Shown here piece after piece: positions 8,941 to 17,417 of a DNA stretch of 64,000 nucleotides. The DNA comes from Betaproteobacteria bacterium (GTDB taxonomy: Bacteria; Pseudomonadota; Gammaproteobacteria; Burkholderiales; CAIKXV01). A model generated the notes under the pieces. That model saw only the letters and a program-made list of their open reading frames with translations, was not told the origin of the DNA and searched no databases. Every line of letters starts with the position of its first letter. The first letter of the stretch is position 1. The stretch covers positions 62,001-126,000 of the forward strand of contig CANGYF010000006.1 of NCBI GenBank assembly GCA_947458265.1, written 5' to 3'. Position numbers and translations under genes: made by a program.

Positions 8941-8970
8941 AACCGTGCCGAAACCGTTTCGGACACGGTT
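8941..8970. terminator. Long hairpin after ppa
   Basis: AACCGTG (8941-8947) pairs with CACGGTT (8964-8970), and inside it CCGAAAC pairs with GTTTCGG, leaving one looped base and one bulge. It lies 23 bases beyond the ppa stop on the minus strand. A T-run follows on the plus strand only, so the direction of termination is uncertain. Confidence 0.5.
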
Positions 8971-8993
8971 TTTGCTGCACTGCCACATGCGCT

Positions 8994-9542
8994 TCAGAAC
9001 GCCGGCTTGCTCTTGGCTTCGTTGAATTGCTTCACGCCGTTGATGATCTCGGCCTTGGCCGCCTCCGGGCCCTCCCAGCCATCGATACGCACCCATTTGC
9101 CCGGCTCGAGGTCCTTGTAGTGCTCGAAGAAGTGGCCGACCTGGGCCAGCAGCAGCGGCGGCACGTCGGCGGGTGCCTTCACCGTCGAGTACAGCGTGCA
9201 GACCTTGTCGATCGGCACCGCGAGCAGCTTGGTGTCCTCGCCCGCCTCGTCGGTCATCTTGAGCATGCCGACGGGCCTGCAGCGTACGACCACGCCGCTG
9301 ATCAGCGGATAGGGGCTGAGCACCAGCACATCGACCGGATCGCCGTCGCCGCACAGCGTATGCGGGATGTATCCGTAGTTGCAGGGGTAGCGCATCGAGG
9401 TCGACATGAAGCGGTCGACGAACATCGCCCCGGTCTCCTTGTCCACTTCGTACTTCACCGGATCCGCGTACATCGGAATCTCGATGATCACGTTGAACTC
9501 TTCCGGCAGCTTCGTTCCGTAACCGACTCGATCCAGGTTCAT
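8994..9542 (-). CDS. ppa: Inorganic pyrophosphatase
   Basis: This is a family I soluble pyrophosphatase of 182 residues, close to the usual bacterial length of about 175. It hydrolyses pyrophosphate to two phosphates in the cytoplasm, pulling biosynthetic reactions forward. The signature DGDPVD is at residues 66-71, and the RYPCNYGYIP segment and the lysines and aspartates of the Mg-binding site are in place. The start ATG 9542 lies four bases after the tautomerase stop, so the two genes are co-transcribed. Confidence 0.97.
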   Translation of the reverse strand: MNLDRVGYGTKLPEEFNVIIEIPMYADPVKYEVDKETGAMFVDRFMSTSMRYPCNYGYIPHTLCGDGDPVDVLVLSPYPLISGVVVRCRPVGMLKMTDEAGEDTKLLAVPIDKVCTLYSTVKAPADVPPLLLAQVGHFFEHYKDLEPGKWVRIDGWEGPEAAKAEIINGVKQFNEAKSKPAF

Positions 9543-9546
9543 GGCG

Positions 9547-9735
9547 TTACTTCTTCGCGGCGAGGGTCTGGCCAGCCACGCCCCACTGGGTGCGCGGCAC
9601 TTCCTGGATGGTGATCCAGACCGAGTCGGCGGGCACGCCGACGGTTTCGGTGAACGCCTGGGTGACGCGCTCGATCAGCTGCGCCTTCTGTTCATCGGTA
9701 CGGCCGGGGGCCATGTAGATCTGTGCGAGGGGCAT
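9547..9735 (-). CDS. 4-oxalocrotonate tautomerase family protein
   Basis: This 62-residue protein has the length of 4-oxalocrotonate tautomerases and begins Met-Pro, so that removal of Met exposes the catalytic Pro1. The rest (RTDEQKAQLIERVTQAF, then VWITIQEVP and a terminal basic stretch) is typical. Such enzymes ketonise enol acids from aromatic ring cleavage as small hexamers. A Shine-Dalgarno GGAG lies eight bases before ATG 9735. The pairing with ppa does not point to a pathway. Confidence 0.93.
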   Translation of the reverse strand: MPLAQIYMAPGRTDEQKAQLIERVTQAFTETVGVPADSVWITIQEVPRTQWGVAGQTLAAKK

Positions 9736-9915
9736 GTCGTTGACTCCGCAGGTTTGAACGGGGCTCGATTATCCCGCAGTGCGGCATCGTGCGCGACACA
9801 TCTTCCGGCGAGCAGGCCATCAGGCCGCAAGGATCAATGCCATCGCGGGACTGCAACCGAGCTGTCAGACACGGCCACCAGGCTCCTTGGTCACCGTGCT
9901 GCCCCATCGGACGCC

Positions 9916-11013
9916 CTACTCCGGCTTCGCGCCTGAGGCCTTGACGATCTGCGACCAGGTGGTCATCTCGCGCCTGAGCGCAGCGGCGAACTGCTCCGGC
10001 GTGCTGCCGATCACGTCGGCACCCTCCGCCTCGAGCCGGGCACGCACGTCCGGCATCGCCACCACCTCGCGCAGGTCGCGGCCCAGGCGCTCGACGATCG
10101 CCTTCGGCGTACCCGCACGCACCACGATGCCCTGCAGCGCGTTCAGGTCGTAGCCGGGCAGCGTCTCTGACATGGTAGGTACGTCCGGCAGCATCCGGTT
10201 GCGCTTCGCGCTGGTGACCGCGATCGCGCGGATCTTGCCGGCCTTCATCTGCGGCGCGGCGGACAGTGCGGTGGTGAACAGCATGGTGATCCGTCCACCC
10301 AACAGGTCGGTGATCGCTGGCGGGATGCCCTTGTACGGCACGTGGATCATGTCGATCTTCGCCATGGTCTTGAGCTGCTCGGCCGACAGGTGCGGCGCGG
10401 AGCCCGCACCGGGTGAGGCGAAGGTGAGTTCGCCCGGCTTCGCACGCGCAGCGACCAGCAGGTCCTTCACGGTGTAGATCGGCGAGGCGGTGCTCACCAC
10501 CACGATGTTCGGCTGGGCGGTGAGCTGGATCAGCGGCGTGAAGTCGCGCACCGGGTCGTAGGGCAGCTTGCCATACAGGCTGGGGTTGATCGCGAAGGTG
10601 GTGGTGATCAGCAGCAGGGTATGACCGTCGGGGGCCGCCTTGGACGCGATCTCGGTGGCGACGATGGTGGCCGCGCCGGGCCGGTTGTCGACGATCACCG
10701 GTTGGCCCCAGCGCTCGGACAGGTGCTGGCCCATCTGGCGCGCGGTGAGCTCGATGCCGCCGCCGCCGGAGAAGGGATTGATCATGCGCACAGGGCGCAC
10801 AGGGAACGCGGCAGGCGCGGCGCCCTGCGCCATGCTGGTCGACGCTGCAGGCGCGCCCTGCGCTGCCACCGGCGCCGCCGATACGATCAGCAGGGCCGCA
10901 GGCAGCAGCCCGCCGAGCAGCGCTGCTGCCGCCATCAGCGGTGGCCGGTCAGCGGCCACGCCCCTCGATTGAAGTCCAGCCTGATGTCCGCTTGCCTGAC
11001 CAGTGCTTGCCAC
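9916..11013 (-). CDS. Bug/TctC-family tripartite tricarboxylate transporter substrate-binding protein
   Basis: The 365-residue product is a periplasmic binding protein of the Bug family, which captures small carboxylates for TctAB-type transport or signalling. It has a long N-terminus with a hydrophobic segment (about residues 25-50, ending VAAQGAP) serving as signal peptide, then RMINPFSGGGG, VIVDNRPGAATIVATE, AAPDGHTLL and HVPYKG motifs. GTG 11013 is chosen because AGGAGG sits seven bases upstream; the longer open frame overlaps the preceding gene. It follows the gamma-glutamyltransferase-family and aminotransferase genes and likely shares their transcript. Confidence 0.92.
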   Translation of the reverse strand: MASTGQASGHQAGLQSRGVAADRPPLMAAAALLGGLLPAALLIVSAAPVAAQGAPAASTSMAQGAAPAAFPVRPVRMINPFSGGGGIELTARQMGQHLSERWGQPVIVDNRPGAATIVATEIASKAAPDGHTLLLITTTFAINPSLYGKLPYDPVRDFTPLIQLTAQPNIVVVSTASPIYTVKDLLVAARAKPGELTFASPGAGSAPHLSAEQLKTMAKIDMIHVPYKGIPPAITDLLGGRITMLFTTALSAAPQMKAGKIRAIAVTSAKRNRMLPDVPTMSETLPGYDLNALQGIVVRAGTPKAIVERLGRDLREVVAMPDVRARLEAEGADVIGSTPEQFAAALRREMTTWSQIVKASGAKPE

Positions 11014-11068
11014 CGTGATGCCTCCTGCCTGATGTGTTGGGTTGGGTCGCCGGCGCACCGTACGCTGG

Positions 11069-12826
11069 CTACCAGGCGAGCGCATAACCTTCCCGCCGCG
11101 GGTCGGCCCCGGCATGCAGCTGCCCGCTCTCGTGGCGCATGATCGCGCACACCGCCGCAGTCACCGCCGACCACTTCGGCCAGGTCTCGACGTCATGGCC
11201 GCGGGTTCGCATCGCGTCGAACACCTCGGGCGAGAGGTCGGTCTCGAGGCCGAGCCGGCCGGGCCGGTATTCGTGCGGGGCGAACGAATTCGGGAAGTTG
11301 TAGCTCGCGAAACGGGGCACCTCGACCGCCTGCTGCATGGTCATGCCGAACTCGACGACGTTCAGGAACACCTGCAACATGCCCTGCGACTGCACGTCGC
11401 CGCCCGGCGTGCCGAAGGCCATGAACAGCTTGCCGTCTCGGAACGCAAGCGACGGATTGGGCGTCAGGCGCGGGCGCTTGCCCGGCTTCACCTCTGCCGC
11501 ATGGCCGGGCTCGAGGCGCGACTGGCAGCCGCGGCCGGAGATCGCCAGGCCAGTGCCGGGGATGATCGGCGTGTCGTACTGCGGGTCGGACAGCGTGGCC
11601 GAATAGGCGTTGCCATGGCGGTCCACGGTGCAGCCGTAGATGGTGTCCATCGACATCTGCGTGCGGCTGCGCGTGATCGAGTACTTCGGCTCGTGCGAGC
11701 CCGTGCGCTTGACCTCGCCCACCGGGCCCGGGTCGGGCATCTTCGGGAAGGCCTGCGCCGGATCGATGCGCGCACGCTGCAGGGCTGCGTAGGCATCCGA
11801 CAGCATCGTCGCCGAGGGCACCGGCACGAACTTCGGATCGCTCACGTAGGCCTCGCGGTCGGCGAAGGCGAGGTTCAACGCGCCGGCCACGGTATGCACG
11901 TAGTCGGGCGAGTTGTGGCCGATGCCGCGCAGGTCGTAGCCCTCGAGGATCTTCAGCGACTCGAGCAGCACGATGCCCTGGCACCAGGCATCGCAGCTGT
12001 GCACCTGGTAGCCGCGGTAGTTGACCTTCAGGCTGTCCTCGACCGGCACTTCCCAGGCGGCGAGGTCGGAGCGGCGCATGAAGCCGCCGTTCTCGATGTG
12101 GTACTTCTCGATCGCGTCGGCGATCGGGCCGTCGTAGAAGAAGTCGCGCGCGGCGCGCAGCTTGAGGTCGCGGTCGCCGCGCGCATGGCGCTCGGCCTCG
12201 ATCATGCCGCCGATGGACTTCGCGAGGTCCTTCTGGAAGATCACCTCGTTGTGGCGCAGCGCCCGGTCGCCCGGTGCGTTGAACACCTTGTGGTTGTCCG
12301 GCCAGCGTGCGTTCTGCTCGTAGACGTATTCGAGGTTGCTCGCCAGCAGCGGGAACACCGCGAAGCCGTCGCGCGCGAGTTCCATCGCCGGGGTCGCGGC
12401 CTCCTCGAACGAGATCGTGCCCCAGCGGCGCAGCGCCTCGATGTGGGTCCCGGGCGCGGCCGGTATCACGGTGCGCAGCAACCCCTCGGGCACGTGCTTG
12501 CCGTTGCCCTCGGCGATCAGCCGCGACACGTCGGTCGCCGCCGGCCAGTAGCCGAGGCCGGCCAGGCTGACCACCCGGTCTTCCTCCTTCAGGTAGATCA
12601 GCGTCGGCGCCACGCCGGCGAAGGACACCATGTCGCACTGGAGGATGGCCAGTGCCATCGACGCGGTGACGCCGGCATCGATGGCATTGCCGCCGCGGTC
12701 GAGGACCCGCATCGCGGCGAGCGAGGCCAGGTAGTGGCCGGTCGCCACCGCATGGTGGTTGCCGGTGAGGGTCGGCCGGGCGCTGATCGCGCCCACGGCC
12801 AGTTTACGTTCACGCTTCTGGGCCAT
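11069..12826 (-). CDS. Gamma-glutamyltransferase family protein (second copy, divergent)
   Basis: The 585-residue product has the gamma-glutamyltransferase fold: HHAVATGHYLAS and GGNAIDAGVTA near the N-terminus, the predicted nucleophile Thr395 in MDTIYGCTVDRHGNAYS with Asp seven residues later, and FGTPGGDVQSQGMLQ near the C-terminus. No signal peptide is seen. ATG 12826 has AGGAG at a five-base spacing, better than the GTG six bases upstream. It shares little sequence with the copy at 4391-5983 apart from the family motifs. It lies between an omega-aminotransferase and a Bug protein, suggesting use of an imported amino compound; substrate unknown. Confidence 0.9.
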   Translation of the reverse strand: MAQKRERKLAVGAISARPTLTGNHHAVATGHYLASLAAMRVLDRGGNAIDAGVTASMALAILQCDMVSFAGVAPTLIYLKEEDRVVSLAGLGYWPAATDVSRLIAEGNGKHVPEGLLRTVIPAAPGTHIEALRRWGTISFEEAATPAMELARDGFAVFPLLASNLEYVYEQNARWPDNHKVFNAPGDRALRHNEVIFQKDLAKSIGGMIEAERHARGDRDLKLRAARDFFYDGPIADAIEKYHIENGGFMRRSDLAAWEVPVEDSLKVNYRGYQVHSCDAWCQGIVLLESLKILEGYDLRGIGHNSPDYVHTVAGALNLAFADREAYVSDPKFVPVPSATMLSDAYAALQRARIDPAQAFPKMPDPGPVGEVKRTGSHEPKYSITRSRTQMSMDTIYGCTVDRHGNAYSATLSDPQYDTPIIPGTGLAISGRGCQSRLEPGHAAEVKPGKRPRLTPNPSLAFRDGKLFMAFGTPGGDVQSQGMLQVFLNVVEFGMTMQQAVEVPRFASYNFPNSFAPHEYRPGRLGLETDLSPEVFDAMRTRGHDVETWPKWSAVTAAVCAIMRHESGQLHAGADPRREGYALAW

Positions 12827-12865
12827 GGGCACTCCTGCAGCGAGGTTGAAGGCGGTCGCGGAGGC

Positions 12866-14185
12866 TCAGTCGATCGAGCGCAGCACGTCGCCGAGGGTGT
12901 CGAAGATCTCGTCCAGGTGCGACTGTTCGACGATCAGCGGCGGCGACAGCGCGATGGTGTCGCCGGTGGTTCGCACCAGCACGCCGCGCTCGAAGCACTT
13001 GACCATCGCTTCGTAGGCGCGCGCGCCCGGCTTGCCCTCGCGCGACTTCAGTTCGATCGCCGCGATCAGGCCGATGTTGCGCACGTCGATCACGTTCGGG
13101 AGTTCGCGCATGCCGTGTGCGGCGTCGGCGATGGCCGAATGCATCGGGCGCGAGGCTTCGAACAGGCCGGTCTGACGGTACAGATCGAGCGTCGCGATGG
13201 CGGCGGCGGCAGCCACCGGATGGCCGGAGTAGGTGTAGCCGTGGAACAGTTCGATCAGGCCTTCCGGGCCGTTCATCATCGCGTCGAAGATGAAGTCTTT
13301 CGCGATGACCGCGCCCATCGGGATGGTCGCGTTGGTGATGCCCTTCGCGCAGCAGATGAGGTCGGGCGTCACGTTGAAGTACTGCGCCGCGAACGGCGTG
13401 CCCAGGCGTCCGAAGCCGGAGATGACCTCGTCGAAGATCAGCAGGATGCCGTGCTTGTCACAGATCGCGCGCAGCGTCTCGAGGTAGCCGACCGGCGGCG
13501 GCAGCACGCCGGTGGACCCTGCGACCGGCTCGACGATCACCGCGGCGATGTTCGACGGATCGTGCAGCGCCACCAGGCGCTCGAGGTCTTCGGCCAGGTG
13601 CGAACCCCATTTCGGCTGGCCGCGCGAGAACGCGGCCTCGCGCAGGTTGTGTGTGTGCGGCAGGTGGTCGACGCCCGGCAGCAACTGGCCGCCGAACACC
13701 TTGCGGTTGAGCGGGATGCCGCCGACCGAGATGCCGCCGAAGCCCACGCCGTGGTAGCCGCGCTCGCGGCCGATGAACTTGGTGCGGGTGCCCTCGCCGC
13801 GCGCGCGGTGGTAGGCGAGCGCGATCTTCAGGGCACTGTCGACCGACTCGGAGCCGGAGTTGGCGAAGAACACCTTGCTCATGCCCGCCGGCGCCAGCTC
13901 GGCCACCTTCTCGGCCGCCTTGAACGCCATGGGATGACCCATCTGGAAGGTCGGCGCGAAGTCGAGCGTGTCGAGCTGCGCCTTGATCGCGGAGATGATC
14001 TCTTCGCGGTTGTGGCCAGCGTTGACGCACCACAGGCCGGCACAGCCATCGACTACCTTTCGGCCGTCGTCCGCGGTGTAGTGCATGTCCTTCGCGGACA
14101 CCAGCAGGCGCGGCTTCGCCTTGAACTGGCGGTTCGCGGTGAAGGGCATCCAGAAATTGTCGAGGTTCAGGTGCGGATCGTTCAT
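12866..14185 (-). CDS. Class III aminotransferase, beta-alanine/omega-amino acid:pyruvate type
   Basis: The 439-residue product is a PLP enzyme of aminotransferase class III. The N-terminal NFWMPFTANRQFK, DGCAGLWCVNAGH and FANSGSESVDSALK segments are those of omega-amino acid:pyruvate transaminases. Asp252 in FDEV contacts the PLP ring nitrogen and Lys281 in CCAKGITNATIPMGAV forms the Schiff base. It should transfer an amino group from beta-alanine or a related omega-amine to pyruvate. ATG 14185 has GGAG upstream. It heads the operon aminotransferase, gamma-glutamyltransferase-family enzyme, Bug. Confidence 0.93.
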   Translation of the reverse strand: MNDPHLNLDNFWMPFTANRQFKAKPRLLVSAKDMHYTADDGRKVVDGCAGLWCVNAGHNREEIISAIKAQLDTLDFAPTFQMGHPMAFKAAEKVAELAPAGMSKVFFANSGSESVDSALKIALAYHRARGEGTRTKFIGRERGYHGVGFGGISVGGIPLNRKVFGGQLLPGVDHLPHTHNLREAAFSRGQPKWGSHLAEDLERLVALHDPSNIAAVIVEPVAGSTGVLPPPVGYLETLRAICDKHGILLIFDEVISGFGRLGTPFAAQYFNVTPDLICCAKGITNATIPMGAVIAKDFIFDAMMNGPEGLIELFHGYTYSGHPVAAAAAIATLDLYRQTGLFEASRPMHSAIADAAHGMRELPNVIDVRNIGLIAAIELKSREGKPGARAYEAMVKCFERGVLVRTTGDTIALSPPLIVEQSHLDEIFDTLGDVLRSID

Positions 14186-14309
14186 CTGTAACTCCAGGGG
14201 CAACGCGCTTGCCGGACCTGACATGTTAGCCCAAACACCCGTCGGCCAGAAGGCCGGGATCCGGGGACAAGTACGGCCTGTCGGAAGATCCGGGCCGACC
14301 GGCGGGGAC

Positions 14310-15305
14310 TCAGTTCAGCTGCAGGCCGGTAGCCTTGATCAGCTTGCGCAGCGCGACCACGTCGTCGGCCATCACCTTGCCCAGCTGCTCGGGCGTGCTG
14401 CCTTCCGGATCGACACCCTGGCTGGACAGCCTCTCGCGCGTCTCGGGGTTGGCCAGTATCTTGTTGAGTTCGGTGTTCAGGCGCATCACCACCGGCCGCG
14501 CGGCGCCGGCCGGCAGCACGAAGCCGAACCAGGACTGGTACTGGAAGCCCGGCACGACCTCATTGAAGGCCGGGATGTCGGGCGCCGCGGTCGTGCGCTT
14601 GGCGCCGGTCACGCCGATCGCCTTGATGCGTCCGGCCTTCAGGTGCGGCAGGCCGGCGAGCAGCGGCATCACGCCCACCGGGACCTCGCCGCTGATCACC
14701 GCTGGCACGGTCGCGCCCGCGCCCTTGTACGGCACATGGTTCATCTGGAACTTGGCCATCACCTGCATCAGTTCGGCGGCGATGTGGTTCGGCCCGCCGA
14801 AACCGGAGGAGCCATAGTTGATCTTGCCCGGGTTGGCGCGTGCGTAGGCGATGAATTCCTTCGGGTTGTTCGCCGGGAAGGTGGGGTTGGCGCCGAGCAG
14901 GGTCATCGACACGCCGATCTGGCCGATCGGCGTGAACGCCTTGATCGGGTCCCAGGGGTACTTGTCGATCGCGGCTGCGATCGAGACCACCGGCTGCGCG
15001 AGGTAGATCGTGTGCCCGTCGGGCGTGGCCTTGGCGGCGATCTCCATGCTCACCATGCCGCCAGCGCCCGGACGGCCGTCGATGACCACCCGTTCGCCGA
15101 GGGCGGTGCCCAGCTGCTCCCCGAGCACGCGCGCGATGGCGTCGGACACGCCACCAGGCAGGAAGCCGGTGATGATGCGCAGCGGCCGGTCGGGAAACTT
15201 CTGCGCCTGTACCGTGGTGGCTACCGGGGCCAGGGCTGCGGCAGCGGCCAGCCAGGCGATGATCCGTGCGCCGGTCACATGCCGCGTCGGAAGGGTGTTT
15301 TCCAT
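14310..15305 (-). CDS. Bug/TctC-family substrate-binding protein
   Basis: This 331-residue periplasmic protein starts with a signal peptide (basic MENTLPTRHVTGAR, hydrophobic core, cleavage near TVQAQ) and continues KFPDRPLRIITGFLPGG, VVIDGRPGAGGMVSME, ATPDGHTIYLA, GSSGFGGPNHIAAEL and HVPYKGAGATVPAV, all Bug landmarks. ATG 15305 is preceded by AAGGAG at a six-base spacing, which separates it from the long in-phase frame running up to 16067. It lies downstream of the deacetylase-like gene, with an 80-base gap. Confidence 0.95.
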   Translation of the reverse strand: MENTLPTRHVTGARIIAWLAAAAALAPVATTVQAQKFPDRPLRIITGFLPGGVSDAIARVLGEQLGTALGERVVIDGRPGAGGMVSMEIAAKATPDGHTIYLAQPVVSIAAAIDKYPWDPIKAFTPIGQIGVSMTLLGANPTFPANNPKEFIAYARANPGKINYGSSGFGGPNHIAAELMQVMAKFQMNHVPYKGAGATVPAVISGEVPVGVMPLLAGLPHLKAGRIKAIGVTGAKRTTAAPDIPAFNEVVPGFQYQSWFGFVLPAGAARPVVMRLNTELNKILANPETRERLSSQGVDPEGSTPEQLGKVMADDVVALRKLIKATGLQLN

Positions 15306-15385
15306 CGTCGACTCCTTGGGAGGTTGAATCTCAGGCCGGGCGCGGAAACGAGCACGGCACGCTGGCGGGACAAGCGGCGCCCAGG

Positions 15386-16231
15386 TCAGCCCGGGGCGAA
15401 CGGTGCGCGGCGGTCGTACTCGCCGGCCGCCTCTTCCATCGTCACGAAGCGCGCGCCGCCGGCGGCGAGCGCGACCAGCAGCTTCTCGAGCGCCAGCATG
15501 CGATGGCCGCGCCCGATCACGAACGGATGGAAGGTGTAGGTCAGCACGCCCCAGTCGGTGATCGAGCGCTGCATCCAGGTGAAGTCGGCGATCCAGTTGT
15601 CGACCACCAGGTTCGCGTTCGAGTTGCCGGGGAGCAGGGTCTGCGGCGTGCGGATGAACTCGAACACCGGGTAGTCGTCGAGCGACCAGGAGATCGGCAG
15701 CTCGATCAGCCGGGTCGGCTTGCCGAACACCGCTGGCTGCTCGAGCTCGATGATGTCGCCCTGACGCACGCGGTAGGGCGTGTAGTCGTCGCCCATCATC
15801 GAGCTGTCGTAGCGGAAGCCGTGCGCGAGCAGCAGCTCCACCGAGTGCGGGGAGAGATCCCAGGACGGCGAGCGGTAGCCGCGCGCGTACTGCCCGGTCA
15901 GGCGCTTGATCGATTCGTTGGCGCGCGCCAGGCCGGCGTCTTCCTGCTCGCGGGTGAGCTGCGCCGGCGGCACGTGGGTCCAGCCGTGGTGCGCGATCTC
16001 GTGGCCGTCGTCGAACACTGCCTTGCACTGCGACGGGTAGGTCTCGAGCGTATGTCCGGGGATGCACCAGGTGCTGCGCACCTTGTGCTGGCGCAGCATC
16101 TCGAGGATGCGCGGTGCGGCTGCCGGCCCGAACTCGCCGCGCGAGATCGGCGAAGGCGAAGTCATGCCGCGCGAGATGAACCCCGACATGGCGTCGAAGT
16201 CGAAGGAGATGCAGACGAGGAGGTCGGCCAT
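15386..16231 (-). CDS. Polysaccharide deacetylase (NodB-fold) family protein
   Basis: The 281-residue protein shows the NodB catalytic pattern: ISFDFDA (Asp11/Asp13), the metal-binding HHGWTH (His82 and His86), RGYRSPSWDLS, and a C-terminal YTFHPFVIGRG motif carrying the last histidine. There is no signal peptide, so it is more likely a cytoplasmic amidohydrolase-like member (as in the PuuE/allantoinase-type or imidase-type relatives) than a cell-wall deacetylase. It is followed by a Bug protein gene, suggesting catabolism of an imported cyclic amide or similar compound; that is inference. Confidence 0.85.
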   Translation of the reverse strand: MADLLVCISFDFDAMSGFISRGMTSPSPISRGEFGPAAAPRILEMLRQHKVRSTWCIPGHTLETYPSQCKAVFDDGHEIAHHGWTHVPPAQLTREQEDAGLARANESIKRLTGQYARGYRSPSWDLSPHSVELLLAHGFRYDSSMMGDDYTPYRVRQGDIIELEQPAVFGKPTRLIELPISWSLDDYPVFEFIRTPQTLLPGNSNANLVVDNWIADFTWMQRSITDWGVLTYTFHPFVIGRGHRMLALEKLLVALAAGGARFVTMEEAAGEYDRRAPFAPG

Positions 16232-16372
16232 GCGTTCCGGGGCGACACGCGGTCGCGCGCTGAGTGGTGACCCTCGATAATTACCACAAAGGCGGATGCG
16301 TGCCCGCCTTCTTTGCAGTCGCCCTCTTCACACTGCCGCTCCTGAAACGGACCGGCGCCGTGCGGGAGCGGG

Positions 16373-17362
16373 TCACTCCACCCGCGCGCCGGTCATCGCG
16401 ATCAGCTTGCCGTACTGCGCGAAGTCGGCCTTCAGCCGGGCTCCGAACTCCTCCGGCGTGCCACCCCACGGGTCGAGCGCCTGCGCGGACAGCGTCGAGG
16501 CCACGTCCGGCAGCTTGAGGGCACGGTTCACCTCGGCGTTGAGGCGGTCGATCACCGGCCGCGGCGTCGCCGCCGGTGCCATCAATCCGATCCACGGGCT
16601 CAGCTCGTAACCGGGCACGCCCGACTCGGCGATGGTCGGCACGTCGGGCAGTGTCGGCGAGCGGCGAGCGGAGGCGACACCGAGCGGGCGCAGGCGACCG
16701 GTCTTGATATGCGCAATCACCGAGGCGATCGTCGCCAGCGAGGCCTGCGCCTCACCGCCGAGCAGGCCTACCACCTGCGGGCCGCCGCCCTTGTACGGCA
16801 CATGCACCAGCTTCGTGCCGGTCATCGAACCGAACAGTGCCATGGACAGGTGCGGGATGCTGCCGTTGCCGGCCGTGGAGTACATCAGCTGGTCGGGACG
16901 GGCGCGGGCCAGCGCAACGAACTCCTTCACCGACTTGACCGGCAGCGACGGATGCACCACCAGCACCGCGGTCTGCGCGGTGAGCAGCGCGACCGGCGCG
17001 AAGTCGCGCAGCGTGTCGTAGGGCAGCTTCTGGTACAGGTGGGCGTTGGCGACATGGGTCACCGACTGCACGAGCAGGGTATAGCCATCGGCCGGCGACT
17101 TGGCGACGTTGTCGGTGCCGATCGTGCCGCCAGCGCCACCGCGGTTGTCGATCACCACCGCCTGGCCGATCGCATCGGCCACGCGCTGCATCACGGTGCG
17201 CCCGGCGATATCGTTGGCACCGCCCGGCGGCCACGGGATGACCACGCGCAGTGGCTTCGACGGAAAGGCCTGGGCGAATGCAGCCGGCTGGCCGCACGTC
17301 CACGCGAGTACGCAGCCCAGCGTACCCAGGGCCGCGGGAACCACGGTGGCGATCGGTTTCAT
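16373..17362 (-). CDS. Bug/TctC-family substrate-binding protein
   Basis: The 329-residue product has a signal peptide (MKPIATVVPAALGTLG through a cleavage site near AAFAQA) and the Bug core: FPSKPLRVVIPWPPGGANDI, VVIDNRGGAGGTIGTD, SPADGYTLLVQ, VHPSLPVKSVKEF and HVPYKGGGPQVV. ATG 17362 is supported by the purine-rich GAGGAGAGAGCAGG upstream. The next Bug gene ends 55 bases upstream, so two Bug genes stand in tandem here. Confidence 0.94.
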   Translation of the reverse strand: MKPIATVVPAALGTLGCVLAWTCGQPAAFAQAFPSKPLRVVIPWPPGGANDIAGRTVMQRVADAIGQAVVIDNRGGAGGTIGTDNVAKSPADGYTLLVQSVTHVANAHLYQKLPYDTLRDFAPVALLTAQTAVLVVHPSLPVKSVKEFVALARARPDQLMYSTAGNGSIPHLSMALFGSMTGTKLVHVPYKGGGPQVVGLLGGEAQASLATIASVIAHIKTGRLRPLGVASARRSPTLPDVPTIAESGVPGYELSPWIGLMAPAATPRPVIDRLNAEVNRALKLPDVASTLSAQALDPWGGTPEEFGARLKADFAQYGKLIAMTGARVE

Positions 17363-17417
17363 CCTGCTCTCTCCTCGGGATGCATCAGCCGCGGTCCATT
17401 GCCGCGGCCTCGTCGGT

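Larger units (their letters stand above)
8488..8993. other. 506-bp intergenic region with two hairpins, no convincing gene
   Basis: This stretch separates ppa from the LVIVD gene. It holds the two hairpins listed separately and a lower-GC middle part (about 8590-8940). Open frames here (8471-9025 plus, 8606-8857 and 8673-8966 minus) have no ribosome-binding site, no recognisable motif and basic low-quality translations. I see no RNA gene in it. Confidence 0.5.

Noticed and set aside
8471-9025. Possible 184-residue plus-strand gene
   Set aside because: It starts inside the LVIVD gene leader, has no ribosome-binding site, crosses both hairpins and overlaps the end of ppa.
11042-14191. 1049-codon open frame on the plus strand
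   Set aside because: It lies antisense to the gamma-glutamyltransferase-family and aminotransferase genes, reads as Arg/His/Ala/Gly-rich sequence without any motif, and is a product of high GC in the third codon position of the real genes.
14310-16067. 585-codon frame suggesting a fusion of a deacetylase and a Bug protein
   Set aside because: The Bug protein has its own signal peptide and Shine-Dalgarno at 15305, and the upstream residues are out-of-frame reading of the deacetylase gene.
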